DNA of 64,000 bases from JAGVIE01 sp964520905 (GTDB lineage: Bacteria > Bacteroidota > Ignavibacteria > UBA10030 > SZUA-254). The stretch is taken from positions 1 through 64,000 of the forward strand of contig CAZFQL010000010.1 in NCBI GenBank assembly GCA_964520905.1, given 5' to 3'. The translations under genes and the position numbers were made by a program. Every line of letters starts with the position of its first letter. Within the stretch, counting starts at the first letter, position 1. This document shows, piece by piece, positions 1 through 10,267 of this stretch. The notes under the pieces were generated by a model. That model had not been told where the DNA came from. It saw only the letters and a program-made list of their open reading frames with translations, and made no database searches.

Positions 1-130
1 ACTCCTTTCTTTGATACTACCTTTTCTCCATGTCCTATTTTCTGGGAAAGATCATGTATACTTTCACGAACATAAAATAATAAATAATCTACTAATTAAT
101 TATTGTTCCATTTAATTAAGAGAGGATAAC

Positions 131-688
131 ATGAAACATCTGTTATCAGTTTTGTTCGTAATGGTTGTAATCAGTTCAGTTGCGTTTTCACAAAATTTCG
201 GTAAAACCGGCACTATCGAGTTTGGCGGTCAAGCCGCATTTATGAGCACAACACCTGTGGTTGAAGGATAAACTGGTGATGCTACAACTGTAATAATGTT
301 TCAACCAAGTTTCGGCTATTTTGTAATAGATGGTCTTGAAGTTGGTGTTAATCCGCTGAGCATAACAAGTATGTCTCACAATAGTAATACTCTCACCTAT
401 ATTGGATTCTGGGCATTTGGTGCATACCATTTTACTGACATGGAGAGTACTTATCCATATCTACAGGCATTATTGGGTTATACTTCCGCGTCCGATGGTG
501 ATAATACACTAAGCGGTTTCTCTTACGGAGTCGGTGCTGGTGCAAAATTTGAGATCGCTGGTGGATTATTACTTGATGCTAATTTGAATTATCGTTTCTA
601 CACCTATAATCCAGATGGTGCAGATAAACGATGGGGTAATAATGTACTTACTATTGGTGTTGGTTTAAGCGGTTTCTTGAATTATTAA
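131..688 (+). pseudogene. outer-membrane beta-barrel protein gene with one in-frame stop
   Basis: Reading from ATG 131 gives a Sec signal peptide (MKHLLSVLFVMVVISSVAFS, then QNFG), followed by glycine- and aromatic-rich alternating strands typical of small 8-stranded outer-membrane barrels. A TAA at 269-271 (codon 47) stops the frame, but the same frame continues intact to a TAA at 686-688 and ends in a barrel-like strand (LTIGVGLSGFLNY). Without the stop the product would be 185 residues including the signal peptide, a normal size for this fold. No frameshift is needed, so either a single base change or an assembly error explains it. An internal start at ATG 296 would lack a signal peptide and is unlikely to give a working membrane protein. 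Specific function is unknown. Confidence 0.75.
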
Positions 689-712
689 TTACACTAACTT
701 TTTATTTGCTTG

Positions 713-744
713 AAAGGGAAGTTCTTCGGAGCTTCCCTTTTGTT
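713..744 (+). terminator. rho-independent terminator after the outer-membrane protein gene
   Basis: AAAGGGAAG (713-721) pairs perfectly with CTTCCCTTT (732-740) around a 10-base loop, and the right arm runs into a short T tract. It lies 25 bases after the stop at 688. Confidence 0.8.
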
Positions 745-885
745 ATCGTAAATTATAATATCCAGCGTAGGGATTATAAACATCTTCGAGGCTTTCTCTA
801 AACGGACGCCTTTTTTTGTTGATACCAAGCCGAAATATTTGTACATTTCAATGAAATTTTCACTCAAGCAGATTTTTTAATCGGA

Positions 886-3800
886 ATGGCAAAACATAAT
901 TACTCAACAGGTTTCCAAAAACTCGATCAATATGTAGGAGGATTACAACCTGGCGATTCTCTTCTGTTGTTTGTTCCCCAGTTGCAGCGTAGCATGGCGG
1001 TTATTGAGCAGACGATTAATCATGCGATCATATCTAAAATTCCAATAGTTTATCTTTCGGTTGATGATTCGCATCTGGAATCGCTTCGTAACGCACGGAA
1101 ATTGAAGTATAGAAAATTTACAGGTAAAGATGGTAATCCTAATTCATTGCTTAGAAGCGTAAAACGCTATACTTCTGCGAATGTTAAGAACTCATGCGTC
1201 ATAATCGATGATCTTTCGAAATGGATAGGAATTCTTGGAAATCAGACAAGGGTCGCCGATTTATTCTCATTTTTAGTAGCTTCAGTTCATGAACGGAAAT
1301 GTTTTATCATCGCTTCCGCTTTACGTTCTGATTTTGAGAAATCAACACTCATAACGCTTAAGGACGAAGCGACGATTTGCTTGGATTTCATCATTCATCA
1401 AAATCAGACCTACTGCATACCGCTGTCATCAAAAGGTAAATTTATTCTTCAGGGTATTCTGCCATTCCGGTTCGAATTAAATCAACTTACAAAACCACTT
1501 TCCAAGAACTCAGAATCTTCGGTATCATCTTTACCGGAAATAACCGAAAAAGAATCTAAACAAATTGAATCACTCTTAGCATCTTTCGATGATAAGTACG
1601 AAAAGATGTTCCAAAGTGCCGGTGAAGCCATGATGATATTTGATATTGCCGGAGATTATCGTGAATTAAATAATGCGGCTTCGGTTTTGCTCGGTTATTC
1701 TGCCGATGAACTTAAGATGATAAGTCTCGTGACAGTTATTTCGCCGAATCAACGCTTTAAGTTCTTCCGATTCATCAGTGAATTAAAGAGACGAAAAAGA
1801 GGTTCGATTGTTCTCGATATCAAGACGAAAGATCGTAAATCTATCGCAATTGAATTTCGCGCATCGAATATCGGGGGCGGGTTTTATTTCGGAACCATGA
1901 AAGATGTGTCGGAAGCAAAAAGATCAGAGAAGATACAACGACAGAAGGAAGCCGAATATAAGTCGCTTCTTGAGACTTTACCGCAAAATATTGCAGTAAT
2001 TCACGAGAACAACATATTGTTTGTGAATCCCGCATTCAACAGGTCATTCGGTTATGAAGCGGGTTACGATTTAGGCAAGATAAAGCCCAAACAGTTATTC
2101 ACACAGGAGTCGTACCGGCGGTATCAGAAATTTATTAAGGAGAAATCAACCGGCGCTGAATTAACTATCATCGAGCTTCGATGTGTGCGCAAGGATGGAA
2201 CTGAATTTGAAGCTCAGGTCACGATATCGGAAATACCATATCGCGGCAAAACTTGTTTACAGGTTACGATCGCGGATATTACAGCTTCAAAAATCATGAT
2301 CGATAAATTGACTGCATCTGAGAAGCAATATAAAATGCTGATAAATAATGCTGTCAGTCCGGTTTCTCTGATTCGGGATGGAGTATTCGTCTATGTGAAT
2401 CAAGCTTTCCGCGAGATGTTCGGTTATGAGTCGAATGAGAAAATTCTTAATAAAGAAATTACCGCGACAGTTGCAGAGGAAGATCGTGAACGAGTCTCAG
2501 AATCGCTGAGGAAACATGGATCGAAAGGGTCCAAACAAACTGTAATCAATTACGACGGTATTAGAGCTGATGGAAAATATTTCTTCTGTGAATTGGTTCT
2601 TTTAACGGCAGATGGTAATAAGGGCGGGGAATTATTGGGTTTCTTCCGCGACAAGACAGAAGATCGCAGACTAACCGAAGAATTACAACAGCGGTATGAT
2701 GAGATGAAACTACTCGAGATAGTCATGCCGGTATTCTCTGGAACATTCGATATCCATAAATTGCTCAGCACAGTTCTTTATAAATTAACCGATACATTAT
2801 CGTGGGGAATCGGAGGAATATATCTCGCGGATGAAAACACAAAAGAGTTGCAACTAAAGAACCAGAAAAATTATCCTGATGTATTTAATAAAAAATTATC
2901 TTTATTAAGTCACGAAGAAGGTATCGGAGGTTTCATATCGAAAACTCTATCTCCTCAACATTTTAGAATAGAAAAATACCCAAGTTACCTGCCGTTCAGA
3001 TCGCTTTTCAAAGAAGCTGGTATTACGCAAGTCGGTTTTATTCCTTTAGTCTCGCATGAAAAATTAGTTGGTATAATACTTCTCGCTACCAAACATAAAG
3101 ATGCTAAGGCAAAATATTCACACGAATTATTTACGATCATCGGTGAGAATTTAGGTAATGCCGTAACAAATGCGAAAGCGTTCCGCCAGATTGCCGAATC
3201 TGAAAATAATAAGCGTGTATTAATCGAAACAAGTCCGGTAATATTGTATCAGTCGACGCCGGCAGGTGAATTCATATCTGTAAATTCATCTATCGAGAAG
3301 ATAGTCGGTTTCTCGTCAAAAGATTTTTCAAAAAACAGCAGTCTGTGGCTGAAACTCATCCACCCCGATGACAAAAAAATATTTTTAGAGAGAATAGCTA
3401 ATCTTCAACAGCACTCTCTTCAGACAACTGACGAATACCGTGTCCTGCCAAAGGGAAAAGCATCGTACCGATGGGTGCGTGATTCCTTAACCTCGTTGAA
3501 AGATCAGGAGGGAATAGTCCAGTCTGTCCTTGGTACAATAATCGATATAACAGATGAGAAATTACTGCTTGATTCTCTTCAATCTGAAAATACATTTAAA
3601 ACCAATCTTCTCTCCAGTATAAATGAAGGTATCGTCGTATTCGATCGTAATATGAGATGTTTGAAATGGAATTCTACGATGGAAACGATTACGGGAATGT
3701 CAGGGGAGAATGCTGTAGGGAAAACTGCATCCGAAGTTCTGCCGTTTTATGCGGAATACAACATGGATAATCTGTTGAGGCACGCCTTAGATGGCAAGAT

Positions 3801-6800
3801 GGTAAACTCCGATGATCTTCCATACACTATTAGTGATACCAAACTGCAAGGTTACATCAGCGGAAGATATTATCCTCTTCGAATGGAAGATGGTCAGATT
3901 GATGGAGTGGTAGGAATATTCTCGGACATCAGTCAGCGAAAGAATGCCGAAAATGAAATTCGTGAGTTCGAGCATATTCTTAGCAACGTGATTGATACGA
4001 TGGGAGATATTCTAATCCTCACCGACCTTCGCGGGAAAGTACTGCAAGTGAACAAAGCGTTTTTGCAGATTCTCGGCTATTCGAGAAAAGATGTCACCGG
4101 GTGCGAATTTCCATATCCATGGCAATTAGATGAGGAGATGGGAAGATTCGTTTTGTGGATTTCCACACTCCGTGAGCATAACTGGCTGCACGATTTCGAT
4201 ATGACGATGCGCGCACAGGATGGACATCTAATTCCTGTAAGTTTGAGCACGACTCTTTTGCGGAACCAGCTTGGTGAACCGATAGCAATGCTTAACATCG
4301 CCCGTGATATCACTGAACGTAAACGACTCATGAAAACGCTCGAGAGCCGGAACAAACAGATCGAAATGATAAACCGTATCGTAACGATTGCAAACCAGAC
4401 GCTCGATTTCCGTGAGGTGTTTGAAGTCCTTGTGAAAGAGATAAATAAAATTGTTCCGAGTCAGGATAGTAATATTGGTTTACTCACTACCGATGGTACG
4501 GGGTTGTTGGTTTATGCCAATAAAGGCAGTCGCTCATTATATGAAGGTAAGATTGTCGATCTTGAGCAAACAATTTCAAAACATTCTATCAAATCGGGGA
4601 AACCTGTCATCGTTTCCGATTATCTTACTGAAAGTAATTACGCGGAACTGCTCGCGAATAAGGAAGGGATACGATCGCAAATATCTCTGCCCATAACATT
4701 GAAAGGGAAAATATTCGGGACTCTGAACATCGGTTGTAAAGAACCGCATATGTTTTCGGACGAGCATACTGCGATTTTATTGCCTATTGCACAGCAAATC
4801 GGGGCTGTAATCGATAGAGTCCGGTTGTTCAATCAAGTCTCCGAAGATTCGGTTTACATACACAATTTGTTAGATTCAATCGATAGTGTTGTCTATACAA
4901 TGGACAGAGAAAATCGCATTCGTGAAGTTAACAAAGCATGGTATGTTTTTATGCAAGAATTCGGCGTAAAAGATATTGAAGATTATCACGGCAGATATCT
5001 TTATGATGTTTTACCCAGCGAATCGCTCAAAGTTACATTTCAAAAAGTTATCGATCCTCTACTCGATGGCTCGATCCGTATCTTCTCTCAGCAGTTTGTT
5101 CTTGAAACAGGAGCAAAGAAAAAAATATACCAATTGACGATCAATCCGATGGTGATTGACCGGAAGATTACGGGGCTTGTATTTACGCATACCGACATCA
5201 CTGCACTGAAAAGGACCGAGGCAGATCTTAAAAAGAGCAACGAGCAATTACTTGCACTCAATGAAATTTCCGCGCTTATCAGTTCCACGCGCGACATAAG
5301 CAAAATTTTGCAATCGGCTGTGTCACTACTAAAAAAGATAATCGAACCTACCGCGGTTATTGTTTATCTGCAGGAGATAGGCGGCACAGATCTCGTCCTT
5401 GCTTATCAGCTCGGTTTCGACCATGTGGAGTTTTCTTCTATCCTCAGACTGAAGCAAACAGGCTCGATAACCGGTGAAGTTGTAGAACTAAAGAGATCTA
5501 TGTTTATCAAGGAGAAGGCTTATCTGGATGAACGGATCATGCAGGAAAATAGGGCTGTTCTTCGACAGGCGAAGATTGAGGCAATGGCGGTCATTCCGCT
5601 CGCTTCAAATGACAAAGTATTCGGTGCATTAGATATATTTTACAATTATGCTCATGAATTTACCGATCAGGAACAACAATTACTTGCTTTGGTTGGGAAC
5701 CAGCTCGGCGCCGCAATTGAGAATGCCCAGCTTTATAACGAATTGAGTTCGCAAATTGAACGACTGACTGTATTGTATAGCCTGAGCCAGCAATTGACTT
5801 CAACATTGAATATCGATCAGATATTTGAGGCGGTTTACGAGCATGTAAAGCGTGTCCTGCCGTTCCAGAGTTTTATTATCGACTTGTATAACGAAAAACT
5901 GAAGAGCAAAACTCCCGTATTTCACGTCGAAGTATTCAAAGGTGAGGAAGTATTTGTATCTAAAATGTCTCAACCTATTTTGATAAGTCCGGGAAGTCCG
6001 CAAGAAAATGTTATTCTAACAAAACATACCTATCAGGCTAATGATAGGAAATCAATTTTTATCCCGATGCTATCAAAAGAATCGTTGATAGGTATCATGT
6101 CGGTTGAAGCCAGTGATCAGGAGGTTTATACAGATACACAATTGAAGTTACTGGAGAGTGTCGCGAATCTTAGTGCAATTGCGCTTGAGAAAGGGAATTT
6201 GTATGAAGAGACGCTGCAAAAATCGATTGAGATTCAGCGTCGCAATAAAGAGCTTGACGATTTCACATATGTTGTATCGCACGACCTGAAAGAACCTCTT
6301 ATTAGTGTTGAGGGATTTAGTCGTATATTGCAGATGGATTATAAGGAAATCATTCAAGCTGAAGGCAGGGAGTATCTTGATTCGATTGTCGGCGCAACCA
6401 CACGCATGAAGGGATTGATAGACGACTTGTTATTGCTCTCCCGTATCAGCCGACCATCGGAGTCGTTTAAAAATGTTTCAGTTAAAGATATCATACAAGA
6501 GATTCAGACAGATATGGAGTTCACCATTCGCCAGAAAGGTGTAAATTTCAAAGTCCCGGAAGATTTGCCGATATTATTCGGCAACGAAACACAAATTAAA
6601 ATTGTTTTTCGCAATCTCATCGGAAATGCCGTGAAATTTAACAATAAACCCGACCCCTTGGTCGAGGTCACATTTCAGAATGCCGAAAATAATTATTATC
6701 TTTTCACAATTAAAGATAACGGTATCGGAATCGATAAAGATTTTCATGATAAGATATTTGTGATATTCCAGAGATTACATCGGCGAGAAGAGTATGAAGG

Positions 6801-6933
6801 TACCGGCGCCGGACTGGCAATAGTGAAGAAGATTATCGAGTTGCATAAAGGAAAGATATGGGTTGAATCCGAGCTTGGTAAAGGCTCGAGTTTCTGCTTT
6901 ACGCTTCCCAAACCTTATTCACAGGATTCATAA
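886..6933 (+). CDS. giant multi-PAS/GAF sensor histidine kinase with KaiC-like N-terminal domain
   Basis: 2015-residue cytoplasmic-looking sensor kinase with no clear membrane segment. Residues 1-205 resemble a RecA/KaiC ATPase fold: a GGLQPGD turn near 18-25 where Walker A would start and a Walker-B-like CVIIDDL near 105. The GKT/S of Walker A is missing, so ATP binding there is doubtful. Then follow about seven PAS and four GAF domains, roughly in the order PAS x3 (240-610), GAF (625-770), PAS x3 (780-1150), GAF (1160-1310), PAS (1325-1440), GAF x2 (1450-1780). The transmitter has the H-box VVSHDLKEP with the phospho-acceptor His1799, the N-box around Asn1914, the G1 box DNGIGID and the G2 box GTGAGLAIV (1972-1980). 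The RLHRREEYEGTGAGL stretch is typical of phytochrome-like kinases, but I saw no clear chromophore-binding domain. It is followed after 8 bases by a response regulator, its likely partner. The signals sensed are unknown. Confidence 0.9.
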   Translation: MAKHNYSTGFQKLDQYVGGLQPGDSLLLFVPQLQRSMAVIEQTINHAIISKIPIVYLSVDDSHLESLRNARKLKYRKFTGKDGNPNSLLRSVKRYTSANVKNSCVIIDDLSKWIGILGNQTRVADLFSFLVASVHERKCFIIASALRSDFEKSTLITLKDEATICLDFIIHQNQTYCIPLSSKGKFILQGILPFRFELNQLTKPLSKNSESSVSSLPEITEKESKQIESLLASFDDKYEKMFQSAGEAMMIFDIAGDYRELNNAASVLLGYSADELKMISLVTVISPNQRFKFFRFISELKRRKRGSIVLDIKTKDRKSIAIEFRASNIGGGFYFGTMKDVSEAKRSEKIQRQKEAEYKSLLETLPQNIAVIHENNILFVNPAFNRSFGYEAGYDLGKIKPKQLFTQESYRRYQKFIKEKSTGAELTIIELRCVRKDGTEFEAQVTISEIPYRGKTCLQVTIADITASKIMIDKLTASEKQYKMLINNAVSPVSLIRDGVFVYVNQAFREMFGYESNEKILNKEITATVAEEDRERVSESLRKHGSKGSKQTVINYDGIRADGKYFFCELVLLTADGNKGGELLGFFRDKTEDRRLTEELQQRYDEMKLLEIVMPVFSGTFDIHKLLSTVLYKLTDTLSWGIGGIYLADENTKELQLKNQKNYPDVFNKKLSLLSHEEGIGGFISKTLSPQHFRIEKYPSYLPFRSLFKEAGITQVGFIPLVSHEKLVGIILLATKHKDAKAKYSHELFTIIGENLGNAVTNAKAFRQIAESENNKRVLIETSPVILYQSTPAGEFISVNSSIEKIVGFSSKDFSKNSSLWLKLIHPDDKKIFLERIANLQQHSLQTTDEYRVLPKGKASYRWVRDSLTSLKDQEGIVQSVLGTIIDITDEKLLLDSLQSENTFKTNLLSSINEGIVVFDRNMRCLKWNSTMETITGMSGENAVGKTASEVLPFYAEYNMDNLLRHALDGKMVNSDDLPYTISDTKLQGYISGRYYPLRMEDGQIDGVVGIFSDISQRKNAENEIREFEHILSNVIDTMGDILILTDLRGKVLQVNKAFLQILGYSRKDVTGCEFPYPWQLDEEMGRFVLWISTLREHNWLHDFDMTMRAQDGHLIPVSLSTTLLRNQLGEPIAMLNIARDITERKRLMKTLESRNKQIEMINRIVTIANQTLDFREVFEVLVKEINKIVPSQDSNIGLLTTDGTGLLVYANKGSRSLYEGKIVDLEQTISKHSIKSGKPVIVSDYLTESNYAELLANKEGIRSQISLPITLKGKIFGTLNIGCKEPHMFSDEHTAILLPIAQQIGAVIDRVRLFNQVSEDSVYIHNLLDSIDSVVYTMDRENRIREVNKAWYVFMQEFGVKDIEDYHGRYLYDVLPSESLKVTFQKVIDPLLDGSIRIFSQQFVLETGAKKKIYQLTINPMVIDRKITGLVFTHTDITALKRTEADLKKSNEQLLALNEISALISSTRDISKILQSAVSLLKKIIEPTAVIVYLQEIGGTDLVLAYQLGFDHVEFSSILRLKQTGSITGEVVELKRSMFIKEKAYLDERIMQENRAVLRQAKIEAMAVIPLASNDKVFGALDIFYNYAHEFTDQEQQLLALVGNQLGAAIENAQLYNELSSQIERLTVLYSLSQQLTSTLNIDQIFEAVYEHVKRVLPFQSFIIDLYNEKLKSKTPVFHVEVFKGEEVFVSKMSQPILISPGSPQENVILTKHTYQANDRKSIFIPMLSKESLIGIMSVEASDQEVYTDTQLKLLESVANLSAIALEKGNLYEETLQKSIEIQRRNKELDDFTYVVSHDLKEPLISVEGFSRILQMDYKEIIQAEGREYLDSIVGATTRMKGLIDDLLLLSRISRPSESFKNVSVKDIIQEIQTDMEFTIRQKGVNFKVPEDLPILFGNETQIKIVFRNLIGNAVKFNNKPDPLVEVTFQNAENNYYLFTIKDNGIGIDKDFHDKIFVIFQRLHRREEYEGTGAGLAIVKKIIELHKGKIWVESELGKGSSFCFTLPKPYSQDS

Positions 6934-6941
6934 GGAGAAAT

Positions 6942-7619
6942 ATGGACGACAATAAAGTTCGCATTCTGCTCGTTGAAGATAATAAAGATTTTGCTAAACT
7001 TGTTCAAGTGTACCTACAGCGATATGAGAAAGATAAATTTGAAATCGTGTGGAAGGAAAACTATACCGATACGATAAATGAGTTGGAATCAAACCGTAAC
7101 TTCGACGTAATCCTAATGGATTATTTCCTTCCCGGAAAAAATGGGTTGGAGATCACAAAAGAATTAAAGGCTAAGAAAATTAACAATCCGATCATATTTC
7201 TAACCGTCAACAAAGATTTTGAGCTTGCGCTTGATGTAATGAAATTGGGAGTCGATGATTATCTTGTTAAAGAAGAAATCTCTTCACCCGTTCTGCCGAG
7301 AACTGTGCTGAGCGTGATCGAAAAACATCGTCTCCATGATCAATTAGAGCAGGTAGAAATTACCCAGCAGCGACTTCAAGCCATCCGTGAAACCTTGATG
7401 GGGGTGGTTGGTGAACTCGAAAAACCATTGAATGAAATGAAAGCTCTTGTCCATAATTTCAAAGAACAATTTCCTGCAGATAATCAAAAGAATTATGTCA
7501 AGATCGTCTGTGAAAATATTGATCGGATAATCGAAAAACTCAATAAACTTAAAACTCTCAAAGTCTACCGGTCCGTAAAGTATATAAAAGATATCAAGAT
7601 GATCGACCTATCGGACTAA
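6942..7619 (+). CDS. response regulator with REC domain and C-terminal helical region
   Basis: 225 residues. Residues 5-125 form a receiver domain: acidic pair Glu12/Asp13, phospho-acceptor Asp60 in ILMDYFLPG, the FLT switch residue and the conserved Lys in DDYLVKEE. Residues 130-225 are predicted helical and charged and show no recognisable DNA-binding or enzymatic output; the stretch weakly resembles a dimerisation helix pair of a histidine kinase without its catalytic part. The gene starts 8 bases after the giant kinase with a GGAG-like site between, so the two are almost certainly co-transcribed. It may pass phosphate on or act by protein contact. Confidence 0.88.
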   Translation: MDDNKVRILLVEDNKDFAKLVQVYLQRYEKDKFEIVWKENYTDTINELESNRNFDVILMDYFLPGKNGLEITKELKAKKINNPIIFLTVNKDFELALDVMKLGVDDYLVKEEISSPVLPRTVLSVIEKHRLHDQLEQVEITQQRLQAIRETLMGVVGELEKPLNEMKALVHNFKEQFPADNQKNYVKIVCENIDRIIEKLNKLKTLKVYRSVKYIKDIKMIDLSD

Positions 7620-7700
7620 TTTTGTTAATTACGATACTGTTATGTCGTTAATCGTAATGAAATTCCTTCCCGCCCGCAATTGCAATGAATGATTAAAACG

Positions 7701-7729
7701 TTGTAGATATCCGTTTTCTTTTGTATATT
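7701..7729 (+). promoter_or_regulatory. sigma70-type promoter for asnS
   Basis: TTGTAG (7701-7706) and TATATT (7724-7729) are separated by exactly 17 bases, 34 bases before the asnS start. The same form is found before the tRNA cluster at 35254. Confidence 0.6.
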
Positions 7730-7763
7730 TTCCAACACTTAATCTTTATTCTTAAGAGAATTT

Positions 7764-9059
7764 ATGGCACGGATATACATCGAAGATTTGAAACACCACG
7801 TTACTGAAGAGATAAAAATAAGCGGATGGTTATATAATAAACGTTCCAGCGGTAAAGTACGATTCCTCGTTATCCGCGACGGAACGGGAATACTTCAATG
7901 TGTCATGGTGAAAGGAATCATTCCGGATGATGTCTTCAATCTTTTTGATTCCATCACTCAGGAAACGTCTTTGCATGTTTTCGGAAAAATCAAAAAAGAC
8001 GATCGCGCACCGGGTGGTTTCGAGATGGAGTTGACGAATATTCAAATCATCGCTATTGCGAAAGAATACCCGATAACGCCAAAAGAGCATGGTGTCGAGT
8101 TCCTCATGGACCTTCGTCATCTCTGGCTCCGTTCATCGCGCCAACATGCTATCCTTCGGATACGGCATCAAATCATAAAAGCGATCAGGGAATTTTTTGA
8201 TAACCGCGGTTATATTTTGATGGACGCGCCGATATTCACTCCGGCGGCTTGCGAAGGAACAAGCACGCTTTTCGAAACCGATTATTTTGATCTGGGGAAA
8301 GCATTTCTTACACAATCAGGTCAGCTTTACGGTGAAGCCGGTGCAATGGCGCACGGCAAAATCTATGTCTTCGGTCCGACGTTTCGTGCCGAGAAATCGA
8401 AGACACGCCGCCATCTAACCGAATTCTGGATGGTTGAACCGGAGGTTGCCTTTGCCGACCTTAACGATAATATGGAATTAGCGGAAGAATTTCTTGAACA
8501 TATTGTAACTTCCGTTCTGAAGAATCGATCAGCAGAATTAAAAACTCTGGAACGTAATATATCGTTTCTGGAGAAAGTGAAAAAACCGCTGCCCAGAATT
8601 TCGTACACCGAAGCTGTCGAAATTCTGAAGAAGAAAGGAATCGACTTTGAGTGGGGAAACGATTTTGGCGGTACCGATGAAACAATCATCTCCGAAGGAT
8701 TCGACAGACCTGTGATAGTCCATCGTTATCCAGCCAAAATCAAAGCATTTTATATGAAACGCGATCCGCAGAACCCCGATCTTGCTCTTGCGATGGATGT
8801 GCTTGCGCCTGAAGGTTACGGCGAGATAATCGGCGGCAGCCAGCGCGAAGATGACTTTGATCTGCTTGTCAAGAGAATCAAAGAACATAACCTGCCTCAA
8901 TCGGCGTTCGATTGGTATCTCGATCTGCGCCGGTACGGATCGGTGCCTCATGCCGGTTTCGGTCTTGGAGTCGAACGTACAGTTGGCTGGATATGCGGTC
9001 TCGACCATGTGCGAGAGACGATTCCGTTTCCAAGAATGATTTATAGACTTACACCTTAA
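7764..9059 (+). CDS. asnS: asparaginyl-tRNA synthetase
   Basis: Charges tRNA-Asn with asparagine. 431 residues. The N-terminal OB fold (about 1-110, with IKISGWLYNKRSSGK) binds the anticodon. The class II catalytic core follows, with motif 1 near 128-160, motif 2 FGPTFRAEKSKTRRH near 197-212 and motif 3 GLGVERTVGW near 402. The HLTEFWMVEPE version of motif 2 is the AsnRS form; archaeal-type AspRS of similar length has a different sequence there. It has its own promoter at 7701. No neighbour is functionally linked; a restriction-modification unit follows. Confidence 0.93.
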   Translation: MARIYIEDLKHHVTEEIKISGWLYNKRSSGKVRFLVIRDGTGILQCVMVKGIIPDDVFNLFDSITQETSLHVFGKIKKDDRAPGGFEMELTNIQIIAIAKEYPITPKEHGVEFLMDLRHLWLRSSRQHAILRIRHQIIKAIREFFDNRGYILMDAPIFTPAACEGTSTLFETDYFDLGKAFLTQSGQLYGEAGAMAHGKIYVFGPTFRAEKSKTRRHLTEFWMVEPEVAFADLNDNMELAEEFLEHIVTSVLKNRSAELKTLERNISFLEKVKKPLPRISYTEAVEILKKKGIDFEWGNDFGGTDETIISEGFDRPVIVHRYPAKIKAFYMKRDPQNPDLALAMDVLAPEGYGEIIGGSQREDDFDLLVKRIKEHNLPQSAFDWYLDLRRYGSVPHAGFGLGVERTVGWICGLDHVRETIPFPRMIYRLTP

Positions 9060-9127
9060 TAAAATTTTATTAGAATCATCTTTAGGCTAAACTATAAAGA
9101 CACTTTTAATGATAAAATAAATTACAC

Positions 9128-10267
9128 ATGATATACGAATCGGTAGACAAACTTCAAAAGGCATTAGTAAAAGATGTTTTTCATTACGCAAAGGACTCCA
9201 AAAAGGCAGCGGGGCGGGCTTTAGGGACACTTGTTGAAATCATCACTTACTACCTCTTGAAAACTTGGGGACTCAACAACCAAATTTCTATCGAACGAGG
9301 ACTTGAAGAATATGGCAACCCCGATATTACGCATAATGTTGAATACTCACTTCATCCTATTATTCGCAGTTCATTTTTGACGATGGAGAAAACTGGCAAG
9401 TCGCTCACCGCAAACAAAATTTTAAAAGCACTTGCAGAACATAAATATGACCTAAAAAACTTTAAGATAAAATCCAATCATCTCTTAAATAATGGTGTTC
9501 TTCGTAACGCTTGCACTATTGCAACATCAAAATATTCATTTTTGTTATGCAGCGTTAAATCTAGCAATGGAAATAATTTAATACTCCATATTTATGAACA
9601 AAGTCGTAAACCATACTCTGTTTTTGAATGCAAAAGAGTTGGCGTAGAAGAAGGGATGGGCAGGGGACCTCAGACAATTGAAAAAGCAAAACAAGGGGCT
9701 TATGTTGCAAGGACAGCATCTTCGCTACAAAAAATCAGAAATGAATCTGGCAAAATGTATGGTATCATTTATAAAAGTGACGGCTCTTATATCATCAAAC
9801 CATTCGTGGATTTGATGGATGAAGTAATTTACTCTAATAACAAAGAACTATTAAGACGTTTTATTTTGACAGTTGGTGTCGTGAGCAACCACGGCAACTG
9901 GTTCACTTCTGAGAATCAAAATAAAGAATTAAAGGTTCTTGCACAGTCATACGACTGGTTACTTTTCCTCACCGACAAAGGACTTTCTCAATTCATAAAA
10001 AGGTTGCTTTACAAACCAACAAAAAAATATGAACCGATCAAAAATGCGTTTCTTTCAAGTTACGCAAAGAGGAAAAAGAAAAATCAGTTTACAAAAGTTC
10101 AAATGAACATTGAGGCAGACCGACTATTGCTTGATTATTTTAGTAGAGATCTAAAGAAGATTGAAAATTGGTTCAATGTTATTTCTCCCAAAAAGAAAAA
10201 ATTAGCTTCCTTAAAAAACGAATTAAAAGAATTAAAAAATAAAAACTGGACAGAGATTTTAAAATGA
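9128..10267 (+). CDS. probable type II restriction endonuclease (PD-(D/E)XK-like)
   Basis: 379 residues with no family I can name. A candidate PD-(D/E)XK nuclease centre is visible: Pro65-Asp66 in YGNPDITHN and Glu167-Cys-Lys169 in VFECKRVG, followed by a Gly/Gln-rich stretch (GMGRGPQTIEKAKQGAY) of the kind seen in type II enzymes. The stop codon overlaps the start of the methyltransferase gene (ATGA, 10264-10267), so the two are translated together, which is the usual restriction-modification layout. The C-terminus is lysine-rich. The stretch is more AT-rich than asnS before it and the ABC transporter after it, suggesting acquisition. The assignment is an inference from motif plus partner; the target site is unknown. 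Confidence 0.7.
   Translation: MIYESVDKLQKALVKDVFHYAKDSKKAAGRALGTLVEIITYYLLKTWGLNNQISIERGLEEYGNPDITHNVEYSLHPIIRSSFLTMEKTGKSLTANKILKALAEHKYDLKNFKIKSNHLLNNGVLRNACTIATSKYSFLLCSVKSSNGNNLILHIYEQSRKPYSVFECKRVGVEEGMGRGPQTIEKAKQGAYVARTASSLQKIRNESGKMYGIIYKSDGSYIIKPFVDLMDEVIYSNNKELLRRFILTVGVVSNHGNWFTSENQNKELKVLAQSYDWLLFLTDKGLSQFIKRLLYKPTKKYEPIKNAFLSSYAKRKKKNQFTKVQMNIEADRLLLDYFSRDLKKIENWFNVISPKKKKLASLKNELKELKNKNWTEILK

Noticed and set aside
1..130. Possible end of an upstream gene
   Set aside because: No frame with a convincing protein end; AT-rich leader only.
9057..9072. TAATAAAATTTTATTA as terminator of asnS
   Set aside because: Perfect palindrome, but only A/T pairs and no T tract; too weak to call.
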